The notes below the pieces were generated by a model. It ran no database searches. It was not told where the DNA came from and worked only from the letters and a program-made list of their open reading frames with translations. Shown in pieces: positions 7,808 through 15,717 of a DNA stretch of 21,943 bases. Source of the DNA: JBBIQS01 sp037442205. Its GTDB lineage: Bacteria > Myxococcota > Myxococcia > Myxococcales > UBA5297. The position numbers were made by a program, and so were the translations under genes. Numbering within the stretch: position 1 is the first letter of the stretch; every line of letters begins with the position of its first letter. The stretch is taken from contig JBBIQS010000116.1 of the NCBI GenBank assembly GCA_037442205.1, positions 1 to 21,943 on the forward strand, given 5' to 3'.

Positions 7808-8323
7808 ATGAACGGATTGCCGGAGTACGCCTGGGTCAACCGCAAGCTCGGCCTGGGCACCCACCGCTACCTCGATCTCTTCCCGGGAGCGGCGCAGAGC
7901 CCGGCGCTGCAGCGCATCTCGCGGGACGCGAGCGTGAGGGAAGCGCTGCTGCGCGATGCCAAGGTGCAGGTGTGGCCCATCCCCGGCTTCGCCTTCATCA
8001 ACGTGCGCAAGCCGGCGATCGTGCTCAGCTGGTTCTACTTGAAGCGCGGACGCGATCTGGACCTGTACCTCGACCTGCTCCACGAGTTGACGCACCTGCG
8101 CCAGCATTCCGAGGGCGCCGAGCTGTGGGACAAGCGCTTCTCCTACGTCGATCGGATCACCGAGATCGAGGGCTACGCGGTGGCGGTCGAGGAGGGGATG
8201 CGGCTGGGGATGAGCGAGGACGAGGTGATCAAGCACCTGCACAACCCGTGGATGACCGCCGAGCACGTCGCAAGGCTGCGCAAGCACATCGATCAGTTCC
8301 TGGCGCGCTCCCTGGGGTTGTGA
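7808..8323 (+). CDS. Small HExxH zinc-peptidase-like protein
   Basis: The 171-residue product carries HELTH at residues 92-96 in a helix (LDLLHELTHLRQH). About 25 residues later comes a second helix with TEIEGYAVAVEE, whose glutamate could be the third zinc ligand, as in gluzincin peptidases. Before the motif is a hydrophobic strand (PAIVLSWFYL). There is no signal peptide or membrane segment, so it should be cytoplasmic. The ATG at 7808 was preferred over an in-frame ATG at 7787 because AGGAG lies just upstream of it; the spacing is short. Whether it cleaves peptides is unknown, and I cannot assign a named family. No neighbour gives a clue to its substrate. Confidence 0.7.
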   Translation: MNGLPEYAWVNRKLGLGTHRYLDLFPGAAQSPALQRISRDASVREALLRDAKVQVWPIPGFAFINVRKPAIVLSWFYLKRGRDLDLYLDLLHELTHLRQHSEGAELWDKRFSYVDRITEIEGYAVAVEEGMRLGMSEDEVIKHLHNPWMTAEHVARLRKHIDQFLARSLGL

Positions 8324-8353
8324 GCCGCGGCGCGGCGAGAAGTGGGTCGCGCC

Positions 8354-8415
8354 ACCGGTCATCCCGAGCGGAGGCGCGCAGCGCCGCAGTCGAGGGAGCG
8401 GCCCTTTTACCGGTC
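8354..8415. repeat. Probable dispersed intergenic repeat element
   Basis: The core reads TCATCCCGAGCGGA, then a GCGCGCAGCGCCGC palindromic middle, then CAGTCGAGGGA. This resembles the widespread intergenic repeat with a 'TCATCCTGAGC ... AGTCGAAGGA' pattern seen in many bacterial genomes. It is bounded on both sides by ACCGGTC (8354-8360 and 8409-8415). Only one copy is in the window, so the dispersed nature is from general knowledge. Confidence 0.5.
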
Positions 8416-8570
8416 TTGCGGGAAGTACCACCGGGGGGAACGGGGTCCCGAGGAGATCCCCTCTGGGGAATTCGCCTTCGGGTGCATCTGCGCCGGGGCG
8501 AGGCTGATTCGGCGCGCCGGAGCCGGCGGTAGGGAGAGTCTTCCCGCCACTCCGTTGAGCCCGGAACATC

Positions 8571-8935
8571 CGGGACTCGACTTTGGCGGCGATTTTTCTG
8601 GCGACCTTTGGCGAGGCGCTGATGGGGAATCGCCTCTTGGGTCGATTCCCCGGCGATCTTTCTAGAGCGATTGTCGGGGAATCCACTCCTGGGTCGATTC
8701 CCCCGTCGATCTCGCGGGATCGATTGTCGGGGAGTCCAAACTTGGGTCGATTCCCCAGCTGATCTCGCGGGCGTTCTGATGGGGAATTGACTCTTGGGGT
8801 GATTCCCCGCCTGATCCTTCGGCATCTTCTGCGGGGGAATCGCTTCTTGAGCCGATTCCCCACCGATATTTCGGGATCGGCTGTCCGGGAATCGACTCTT
8901 GGGGTCGATTCTCCGATCGATCTTGTGGGAAGGAG
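8571..8935. repeat. Seven tandem 52/53-bp units, each with a palindromic core
   Basis: Units begin at 8571, 8624, 8676, 8729, 8781, 8834 and 8886. Each has a left arm close to GGGGAATC, a loop of about 12 bases usually containing CTTGGG, and a right arm close to GATTCCCC, giving an 8-bp stem. Units 8624 and 8676 have perfect arms; the first (CGGGACTC/GATTTTTC) and last (CGGGAATC/GATTCTCC) are worn. Between hairpins is a spacer of about 24 bases, often with CGATCT and CGGG. The array fills most of the gap between the HExxH gene and the next gene, and its unit length and sequence differ from the CRISPR array. Function is unknown: a protein-binding array, a structured RNA or an expanded REP-like element are all possible. 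Confidence 0.85.
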
Positions 8936-9035
8936 CCGTCGGGAAGCGGCCCCGCGAGTGCGAGCTTCAGCCGCGCGGCGGCTCATCGACGCGCAGCCAG
9001 CCGGGGAACCCAGCCGTCGGCCCGTTGGCCGAGCC

Positions 9036-9506
9036 TTGGCTGCTGCGTACCGCAAGGGAGCGGCTGGATTCCCGCGTGTTACCCTCTATGCGGAGGCGGA
9101 CTTGGATCGAGCAGAGCTCGACGCACTTGTGGCGCGCGTTCTTCGCGAGGTGCTCAAGCGGCACACCGCGGAGCAGGTCTTCCTGTTCGGCCCCTCGGGC
9201 GACCCGTTCTGGTGCGCTCGAAAGCCCATCCGCCGCGACGAGATGTCTATCCTGGAGCAGGCGCTCTCGCTCATCGATGCAGTCGAGGCCTCGAGGCCCA
9301 AGCCTTTCATCGACCACGACAGCTCGGGCCGATTTTCCGTTGCCGCCTTGGGCCAGGACAGCGATCTCTACGTCGTCTGCGTGAACCCGTCTCCCGACCG
9401 CCAGGTTGCAGAGGCGCGAGTGGTTGATCTCCGAGACGATCTTCGGCTTGGTGTGCGCGATGTTCGCAACCGCGAGAGCCGGGTGGCCAACGGCTACCTG
9501 AACTGA
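9036..9506 (+). CDS. Hypothetical protein, start uncertain
   Basis: The frame from about 9070 has good codon use for this genome and reads as a compact protein (VTLYAEADLDRAEL, then LREVLKRHTAEQVFLFG, then FIDHDSSGRFSVAALGQD). The opposite strand is also open but reads less like protein. No good start with a ribosome-binding site is visible. The TTG at 9036 is the nearest reasonable choice, giving 156 residues. The frame stays open further upstream into the tandem hairpin array, which is unlikely to be translated, so the true N-terminus may have been lost or replaced there. The C-terminal 25 residues are low in complexity. I recognise no family. Confidence 0.4.
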   Translation: MAAAYRKGAAGFPRVTLYAEADLDRAELDALVARVLREVLKRHTAEQVFLFGPSGDPFWCARKPIRRDEMSILEQALSLIDAVEASRPKPFIDHDSSGRFSVAALGQDSDLYVVCVNPSPDRQVAEARVVDLRDDLRLGVRDVRNRESRVANGYLN

Positions 9507-9827
9507 CGCTGGGGCAATCACCTTTCAATCGATTAGACGCCGACTTCGACAGCTACCCGCGTCGCTGGACAGCGAAGCTCGTCGCCGAGCATTGCCACCG
9601 TGCAAGAGCAGGTTGGCAGGACTTGGTCGGGCCTGGTCCCTCGAACCCTCTGGACGAACGGCACTCCGGCGCGAAGGAGACTTCGCGCGCGGGAAGGAGA
9701 GGCACGCTGCTCGAGGCCTGTTCGACGTTCAAGAGGACGACGCGATGGCTCGCCGGCCGGAAGTGGTGTGAATTCCAACCAACAAAGTCGTGCCAGACGG
9801 AACGGGGCGCACCCTATAGTCGTCGCC
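9507..9827. other. Intergenic region before the CRISPR-Cas operon
   Basis: This 321-bp stretch has no convincing gene. It contains a perfect hairpin at 9669-9688 (GCGCGAAG, loop GAGA, CTTCGCGC) without a T-tract, and a -10-like TATAGT just before the regulator start. Open frames on both strands here lack ribosome-binding sites. Confidence 0.5.
9815..9820 (+). promoter_or_regulatory. Probable -10 element of a near-leaderless promoter for the WYL regulator and cas operon
   Basis: TATAGT ends seven bases before the ATG at 9828. A transcript starting at the usual distance would begin at or next to that ATG. No ribosome-binding site is present before the ATG, which fits a leaderless message. The -35 region is poor (GTGCCA at 9790-9795 is at non-standard spacing), so an activator may be needed. 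Confidence 0.4.
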
Positions 9828-10799
9828 ATGGGAAGGGGAGATTCGCTGGCGCGACAGCTTTCGCTGATCCAGCTGCTGGAAGAGCGGCGGGAGGTCGCCG
9901 TCGGCGAGGCCGCCCGGGAGCTGGGGTACACCCAGCGCACCATCTATAGGGATCTGGCGGTGCTGGAGCGGGTGGGAGTGCCGCTCTACCAGGACAACCG
10001 CGGGCGCCGGGCGCGCTGGCGCATCGTCGAGGGCTACCGGCACCGGCTGTCGCTGAGCCTCTCCTTCGCCGAGATGCTGGCGCTGACTGCGGGGAGGGAG
10101 CTGCTGGCGGGTTTGTCGGGGACGGTGTTCCATGAGGCGGCGATCTCGGCGCTGGAGAAGGTGCGAGCGGCGATTCCGGCGGAGATCTCCCGGCGCGCGA
10201 CGGCGGCGGCCAAGCGATTGAGCGCGTCGGCGGGGGCGGCCCACGATCACCGGAGGGCTCGGGAGGTGGTCGAGCGGATCCTGGTGGCGCTGGAGAGGCG
10301 CGAGAGCGTCGAGCTGACCTATCGCAAGCCGGGGAGCAGGCGCGCCACGCGGAGGATCGTTGACCCGTACCACCTGCACGTGCAGGCGGGGACGCTCTAC
10401 CTCATCGGCTACTGCCACAGTCGCAGGCAGGTACGGACCTTCCTGGTCGATCGTGCCGCGGCGGTTCGCTCGACGGGCCAGATCTTCCAGCCGGTCGCCT
10501 CGTTTTCGCCGGGAGAGATCGTCCAGGGGACCTTCGGGCCCTGGTCGGGACGCAAGGAGCGGGTGCGGCTGCGCTTCGCCCCCGAGGCCGCAGCCTTCGT
10601 CGCCGAGCGGCAGCTCCATCCCAGCCAGCAACTGCAGTGGCGCAGCGACGGCGAGCTGGATCTGGAGATGGAGCTCCCCGTCGGCGCGCCGCTGATCGCC
10701 TGGATCTTGAGCTGGGGCGCCAAGGTCAGCGTGCGCGGGCCCAAGGGATTGGTGGATCAGGTGAGGGAGGAGCGGCGGCGGGCGGCGAAGGTGGCGTGA
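9828..10799 (+). CDS. WYL-domain transcriptional regulator at the head of the cas operon
   Basis: The 323-residue product has an N-terminal winged helix-turn-helix of the DeoR/HTH_11 type (residues about 8-65, with VAVGEAARELGYTQRTIYRDL as recognition region). A WYL domain (about 150-220) and a C-terminal WCX-like extension (about 245-318) follow. The WYL motif itself reads GTLYLIGYC, with leucine in place of tryptophan. WYL proteins bind nucleic-acid or nucleotide ligands and regulate defence and DNA-damage genes; several control CRISPR loci. This gene lies 41 bp before cas3 on the same strand, so it probably controls the operon and is likely transcribed with it. Whether it represses or activates cannot be read from sequence. 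The ATG at 9828 matches the usual family start (GRGDSLARQ). Confidence 0.85.
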   Translation: MGRGDSLARQLSLIQLLEERREVAVGEAARELGYTQRTIYRDLAVLERVGVPLYQDNRGRRARWRIVEGYRHRLSLSLSFAEMLALTAGRELLAGLSGTVFHEAAISALEKVRAAIPAEISRRATAAAKRLSASAGAAHDHRRAREVVERILVALERRESVELTYRKPGSRRATRRIVDPYHLHVQAGTLYLIGYCHSRRQVRTFLVDRAAAVRSTGQIFQPVASFSPGEIVQGTFGPWSGRKERVRLRFAPEAAAFVAERQLHPSQQLQWRSDGELDLEMELPVGAPLIAWILSWGAKVSVRGPKGLVDQVREERRRAAKVA

Positions 10800-10840
10800 C
10801 CGTGGTTGTCAGATGGCCGCTGTAGGGTCTCAGGAAGCCA

Positions 10841-13564
10841 ATGGAACGGTTCTACGCATACTGGGGCAAGGCCGGCGACGGGGAAGGCGAGTTCCACCGC
10901 CTTGTCTACCACTGCCTCGACGTCGCGGCGGTCGGGTCCGTGCTTGCTCGGCTGCGGCCGAAGTGGGTCGACGCCTTGGCGCGAATCGCCAACGTCGAGC
11001 GCCCGGGCATCGAAAGCGTGCTGAGCTATCTGCTCCTGCTGCATGACCTCGGGAAATTCGGCGCCGGCTTCCAGGCACAGCGCGAGGATCTGGTCCGGAA
11101 GCTGGGCCGAACGCCGCAGAACGTGGCCAACTCTCCCCGACACGACACCCTCGGTTTCCTGCTCTGGCAGGAGATGCTGGACCCGAGCTCGCCCGCCCAC
11201 CGTCGGGACCTCTTGCTCGCCCTCGAGGCCCCCGAGGAACTCTCCGACCGCCGCCGCCAGCACCTCTTGACCCCTTGGATGGCCGCTGTCCTTGGACACC
11301 ACGGGCGGCCCCCCGAGGTGCGCAACGCCTCTCTCAGCGATCACTTCGGAACTCGCCGTCCGGTCGGGCCGTGGACCGATGTCGCGGCGTTCTCCGAGGC
11401 CGCGATGCAGCTGCTCCAGCCCGCGCCGGTTCGGCTGAGGAGCGTCGAGCGGGCTGCGGAGGCATTCAAGGCATCGTCCTGGTGGTTGGCGGGCTTCGTC
11501 ATCCTCTGCGACTGGGTCGCCTCCAATCGCGCCTGGTTCGAGTTCGAGCCGCGAGAGCTCGCGCTCGCCGACTACTGGGACCGCGCCTGCGTCCAGGCCG
11601 AGAACGCGGTCTGGCAGGCAGGGCTCGAGCCGAGGAGGGCGCGTTCGTTTGCTGGTTTTCGTCAGACCTTCGACTGCGATCCCAGTCCGCTGCAGCAGAG
11701 AGCGGCCGAGATTCCCCTCGCCGACGGTCCGCAGCTCTATCTGATCGAAGATCTCACCGGCGGCGGGAAGACCGAGGCGGCGCTGACGCTCGTTTCGCGG
11801 TTGCTCGAGGCCGGGCGCGCCGATGGCCTCTACTTCGCCCTGCCCACCATGGCCACCGCCAATGCCATGTACGGACGGGTGGACAAGGTTCGCGGGAAGC
11901 TGTTCCAGGATGAACCGCCGGTTTCCTTCGTGCTGGCGCATTCGGGACCCAACCTCGCCGGCTCGGGGAAGGGGATCGATGGCGGAGGGCTGGAAGGACA
12001 GCCCCGCGAGGCCAGCGACGCCGGGGAGAACAGCTCTGCCGCCGCGCGAAGCTGGCTCGCCGATGGACGGAAGCGCGCGCTGCTGGCCGATGTCGGGGTC
12101 GGCACCATTGATCAAGCGCTGGTGGCGGCCGTCCGGTCGCGGCACAACAGCCTTCGGCTCCTCGGGCTGCACGGCCACGTGCTCGTGGTCGATGAGGTCC
12201 ATGCCTGCGACGAGTACATGAACGGGATTCTGGAGGAACTGCTGCTCGTCCAGGCGGCGATGGGCGGCTCGGCGGTGCTGCTGAGCGCCACGCTGCCTCT
12301 GAAGATGAGGGAGCGGCTGGTCAATGCCTTCCGCAAAGGCTTGGGCATGGGGGAAGTGGAGCTGGGCGACCGGTCGTACCCGAGCCTGGTCCAGGTGGCC
12401 GGCGGGCATCCGGTGGTCGCGGCGGTGGAACCGCGCGCGGCGGTCGCCAGGACCGTCGGGATCGAGTTCTTCAGCTCGTCGGAGGAGGCCGCCGCGTGGT
12501 GTCTGCGCCAGGCCGAGGAAGGGAAGTGCGTGGCTTGGATTCGCAACACCGTCCGGGATGCGATCGAAGCCTATGACGGGCTGGTGGCGAAGGTCGGGGC
12601 GGAGCGGGTCCAGCTCTTTCACGCGCGCTTCCCGATGGCCGACCGGCTGGCCACTGAGCAGGACGTCGTCGCGCGCTTCGGCGTGGGAACGACCGAGGAG
12701 CAGCGCGCCGGCCGAATCGTCGTCGCCACCCAGGTGATGGAGCAGTCCCTGGACGTCGATTTCGACGAGATGGTCAGCGATCTGGCGCCTATCGACCGTC
12801 TCATCCAACGGTGCGGGAGGTTGCAGCGCCATGCGCGCACCGGAAGACGCGCCCCGCCGGTGCTTCGGGTGCTGGCGCCACAGTGGCAAGCCGAGCCCGG
12901 CAAGGACTGGCCGGGCAAGGAGTTCGCGGGGACGCTCGCGGTCTACGAGCGGCCCAGCGCGCTCTGGCGTACCCAGCGGTGCCTGCGCGAGGAGGGAAAG
13001 CTGGAGCTGCCTGGGAGGGCACGGGCACTGGTCGAGTCCGTGTTTGGAGAGGACGAGACGGTCGCGGAGTCGCTGCAACTCGACAATCGTGAGCTGAAGA
13101 GCGAGGGGACGCAGCTCCAGAAGCGATCAATGGCGAACTTCAACCGGATCTCGCTGGAGCAAGGATACCAGCGCAGTGGCCCGGAATGGGCGGACGATGA
13201 ACGCGCGCCCACGCGGCTTGGGGAACCGACCAACATCATCAGGCTGGTGCGCTCGCGCGGCGGATTATTGGATCCGTGGAGCCAGGACGAGAGCCTGCCA
13301 ATGGCGACCCGCTGGCGGTTGGGCGAAGTGTCGGTGAGAGCGTCCCAAGTCGCTTCGGGCGCCGACGATGTCGAGCTGCGCGCTCAGCTGGCGAAGCTTG
13401 GGGCAGAGCCGCCCGAGCACATCATTCCCATCGACATGGAGATTTGCGGAAGTGAATGGCGCGGGCGGGCCTGGCGTCCTGGACGCGGCGGCCGGGAAGA
13501 GCCAGTGACGGTCGTCTTTTCGCCGGGGCGGGGGCTGTCCTTCGTCCGGGAGAGGGAGGAATGA
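10841..13564 (+). CDS. cas3: CRISPR-associated helicase-nuclease Cas3 (type I-E)
   Basis: The 907-residue product has the two Cas3 parts in order. The HD nuclease (about 15-230) shows His24, HDLGKF (68-73), His101, GHHG (152-155) and CDWVASN near 223. The superfamily 2 helicase shows a Q-like PSPLQQ, Walker A TGGGKTE (306-312), DEVH (451-454), SATLP (482-486), ATQVMEQSLDVDFD (629-642) and QRCGRLQRH (656-664). Cas3 is recruited by Cascade bound to target DNA, nicks the displaced strand and degrades it with ATP. All catalytic motifs are present and the length is normal for I-E. The ATG is preceded by AGGA. Its TGA overlaps the cse1 ATG (ATGA), so the two are translationally coupled. Confidence 0.97.
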   Translation: MERFYAYWGKAGDGEGEFHRLVYHCLDVAAVGSVLARLRPKWVDALARIANVERPGIESVLSYLLLLHDLGKFGAGFQAQREDLVRKLGRTPQNVANSPRHDTLGFLLWQEMLDPSSPAHRRDLLLALEAPEELSDRRRQHLLTPWMAAVLGHHGRPPEVRNASLSDHFGTRRPVGPWTDVAAFSEAAMQLLQPAPVRLRSVERAAEAFKASSWWLAGFVILCDWVASNRAWFEFEPRELALADYWDRACVQAENAVWQAGLEPRRARSFAGFRQTFDCDPSPLQQRAAEIPLADGPQLYLIEDLTGGGKTEAALTLVSRLLEAGRADGLYFALPTMATANAMYGRVDKVRGKLFQDEPPVSFVLAHSGPNLAGSGKGIDGGGLEGQPREASDAGENSSAAARSWLADGRKRALLADVGVGTIDQALVAAVRSRHNSLRLLGLHGHVLVVDEVHACDEYMNGILEELLLVQAAMGGSAVLLSATLPLKMRERLVNAFRKGLGMGEVELGDRSYPSLVQVAGGHPVVAAVEPRAAVARTVGIEFFSSSEEAAAWCLRQAEEGKCVAWIRNTVRDAIEAYDGLVAKVGAERVQLFHARFPMADRLATEQDVVARFGVGTTEEQRAGRIVVATQVMEQSLDVDFDEMVSDLAPIDRLIQRCGRLQRHARTGRRAPPVLRVLAPQWQAEPGKDWPGKEFAGTLAVYERPSALWRTQRCLREEGKLELPGRARALVESVFGEDETVAESLQLDNRELKSEGTQLQKRSMANFNRISLEQGYQRSGPEWADDERAPTRLGEPTNIIRLVRSRGGLLDPWSQDESLPMATRWRLGEVSVRASQVASGADDVELRAQLAKLGAEPPEHIIPIDMEICGSEWRGRAWRPGRGGREEPVTVVFSPGRGLSFVREREE

Positions 13565-15192
13565 GGGTGGCCTACAACCTGATCGATGAACGGTGGATCC
13601 CCGTGCGGCGGAAATCGGGGAAGGTCGAGCGAATCGCGCCCTGGCAGATCGCCGAACAGCAGGATCCTGCGGTGCGGATTGAGAGCACGCGCCCGGATTT
13701 CGACGCCGCGTTGCTGGAGATGCTGATCGGCCTCGTTCAGACGGTGATGACGCCCAAGGACGAGGTGGAGTGGGCCGATACCTACGAGAGCGGCATCGCT
13801 CCGGAGAAGCTCAAGAAGCGGATGGCGTCAGTCCGGGATGCCTTCTTCCTCGACGGCGATGGGCCGCGGTTCTTCCAGGACCTGACCGTGGACAAGGACC
13901 CCAAGGTCGACGAGAAGCCCATCGTCGGACTGCTCATCGACCAGGGCGAGGAGGACCTCGGCAAGCTGTTCGCCAAGGAGGGCCGGTATCCGGAACTGTC
14001 ATTGCCTGCGGCGGCCGCCGCGATTCTTGCGCTGCAATCGTTCGCTCCGGAGGGAGGTCGGGGCCAGTTCACCTCGATGCGGGGCGGGGGGCCGCTCTCG
14101 GTGGCTGTTCAGGATTCCTGCCTTTGGTCCACTGTCTGGTGCAACATCCTCAACGAAGAGGATCTGCGAGAAGTCCCAGGCAACCGGCGAAAGACAGCAT
14201 GGGCAGACCAGTTCCCGTGGCTGCGTGCTACCAAGGCCCAGGGGGAAGGAGGATCAAAGACCTTTCCCGAAGACGTTCACCCGTTTCAGCACTATTGGGG
14301 GCTGCCAAGACGCTTTCGTCTTGTCGTGGAAGACGGCGCTCATGGCCGGTGCGCCATCTACGGAGACGTGGATGTCCCGGTCATCCGGTTCTTTTCGAGC
14401 CGACCGGGTGGAACCGCCTACGATGGCCCGTTCCTTCATCCGCTAACCGCTTACACAGAGGGCAAAGACGGGGAACGGCCCAACTCCAAGAAGGCAGGTA
14501 GGGCAGGTTTGCCGTACCGAGACTGGCAGTTGCTGAGCGTGGGCGGGCCGAAACTGATTCCTCCCAAGGTAGTCGAGGTCTTCTACCGCCATGAACGCTG
14601 GAGGATCGCCCCGAACGTCTGCCTGTCGGCGCGCGGCTATTCGATGAAGTCCATGAAGCCGCTTCGCTTTATCGAGGCGAGCGCTCCGGTCGTCCGGGTC
14701 GTGCCCACCCTGCGGAAGGAACTGCAGGCGGAGGTGGCCGGGTTGATCGAGGCCAGCGAGTCGGTTCGGCTGACACTCTTCCAGCAAGTGAAGTCCGCCT
14801 GGTCGGAACGCCCCGGCGACCAGCCGGGCGAAGTCGAGGCGCGCACTGATGCGGCCTTCTGGTCCGCGACCGAGGGCGACTTTTACCGCGCTCTTCCAGT
14901 GATCGCCTCTTCCCTCGGCGGAGAAGATGGGGAGAAGAACGCGCGGGATGCGGCAAAGACTGAATTCCTCGGACGGCTTCTCGGTGCGGCGCTGCGAATC
15001 TTCGACGAACTCTGTCCAGCGCATGCGGACGTGGGAGCCGACGACCTTGCGCGAGTAGTTCGCGCCCGGAAGGCGCTCGCTTGGTTCGCGCGCGCCGAAG
15101 CGCTGCTGCCGAAAGTCGGATTGGCCAAGGAAGAGACGAAGACTGACAAGCCTGCGCGCAAGTCGCGCCGGAAGGAGGGCAAGTCGCCGTGA
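13561..15192 (+). CDS. cse1: Cascade large subunit Cse1 (Cas8e/CasA)
   Basis: The 543-residue product opens with AYNLIDERWIPVRRKSG, the standard Cse1 start, and shows the family's middle segments (RFFQDL, GGGPLSVAVQDSCLWSTVW). Cse1 recognises the PAM, helps open target DNA and recruits Cas3. It is slightly longer than E. coli CasA (about 500), with a lysine-rich tail (KTDKPARKSRRKEGK) that may bind nucleic acid. The start was set at the ATG overlapping the cas3 stop; a longer in-frame start at 13456 lies inside cas3 and is not needed. The stop overlaps the cse2 GTG. This is the least conserved subunit, and the family call comes from the N-terminus, length and gene order. Confidence 0.93.
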   Translation: MRVAYNLIDERWIPVRRKSGKVERIAPWQIAEQQDPAVRIESTRPDFDAALLEMLIGLVQTVMTPKDEVEWADTYESGIAPEKLKKRMASVRDAFFLDGDGPRFFQDLTVDKDPKVDEKPIVGLLIDQGEEDLGKLFAKEGRYPELSLPAAAAAILALQSFAPEGGRGQFTSMRGGGPLSVAVQDSCLWSTVWCNILNEEDLREVPGNRRKTAWADQFPWLRATKAQGEGGSKTFPEDVHPFQHYWGLPRRFRLVVEDGAHGRCAIYGDVDVPVIRFFSSRPGGTAYDGPFLHPLTAYTEGKDGERPNSKKAGRAGLPYRDWQLLSVGGPKLIPPKVVEVFYRHERWRIAPNVCLSARGYSMKSMKPLRFIEASAPVVRVVPTLRKELQAEVAGLIEASESVRLTLFQQVKSAWSERPGDQPGEVEARTDAAFWSATEGDFYRALPVIASSLGGEDGEKNARDAAKTEFLGRLLGAALRIFDELCPAHADVGADDLARVVRARKALAWFARAEALLPKVGLAKEETKTDKPARKSRRKEGKSP

Positions 15193-15689
15193 GCGAAGAA
15201 CAGAAGGAGTCGCTGTGGCGCAGCTGGTGGCGGCAGCTGCAAACCGATCGCGGAGGCCGGGCCGAGCTGCGCCGCTGCGGCAACGTTGCCGAGGCAGCGT
15301 TCGTCGAGCCGTATCACTTGCTGCGCCGCATGAAAGGCAATCCGGAGGGCGAGCTCGACCTGCAGCGGCTGGCTCTCATCGCTGCCGCCCTGGCGCACGT
15401 CGAAGAGGATCACGCCCAGGGCGGCAGTCTCGCGGCAGCGATGGCCAGTCCCGCCGGGGAAAAGCCGATCGTGAGCGATTCCCGGTTCCGGCAGATGCTG
15501 CGCACCGAGGAACGCGAATTCGACGACCGGCTGCGCGAGTTGGTGCGCGCCCTCCGCCAGCTTAAGGGGCAGGCCAACGTAGACAAGCTCGCCACCGACC
15601 TGTGGTGGTGGAACGAGAAGACCCGGCGGCGGTGGGCGCTCGACTACTACGAGCGCGCCGCACCGGAGAAGAAGTCGAAGGATTCCTGA
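15189..15689 (+). CDS. cse2: Cascade small subunit Cse2 (Cas11e/CasB)
   Basis: The 166-residue product is mostly helical and rich in charged residues, as expected for Cse2. It has the family pattern LWRSWWRQLQ near the start, then RGGRAELRRCG and a final WWNEKTRRRWALDYY. Two copies of Cse2 normally form the belly of Cascade and stabilise the crRNA-target hybrid and R-loop. The start is GTG, overlapping the cse1 stop by four bases (GTGA), with GGAGGGC upstream as a ribosome-binding site. The 28-bp gap to cas7e is the widest within the Cascade genes. Confidence 0.92.
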   Translation: MSEEQKESLWRSWWRQLQTDRGGRAELRRCGNVAEAAFVEPYHLLRRMKGNPEGELDLQRLALIAAALAHVEEDHAQGGSLAAAMASPAGEKPIVSDSRFRQMLRTEEREFDDRLRELVRALRQLKGQANVDKLATDLWWWNEKTRRRWALDYYERAAPEKKSKDS

Positions 15690-15717
15690 TCACCATCAAG
15701 AGAAGGGGAGAAAGACC

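Noticed and set aside
8571..8935. The tandem hairpin array as a second CRISPR
   Set aside because: Units are imperfect, alternate between 52 and 53 bp, and the segments between hairpins are related to each other rather than unique spacers.
8967..9521. A 184-codon minus-strand frame opposite the hypothetical gene at 9036-9506
   Set aside because: The plus-strand frame has more typical codon use and a more protein-like composition; no ribosome-binding site or motif supports the reverse frame.
9669..9688. Perfect hairpin as an intrinsic terminator before the WYL gene
   Set aside because: There is no T-tract on either side; the sequence after the stem is GC-rich.
10757..13078. A 773-codon open frame on the minus strand opposite cas3
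   Set aside because: It mirrors the G/C-rich third positions of cas3, has no motif or ribosome-binding site, and cas3 has complete HD and helicase motifs on the plus strand.
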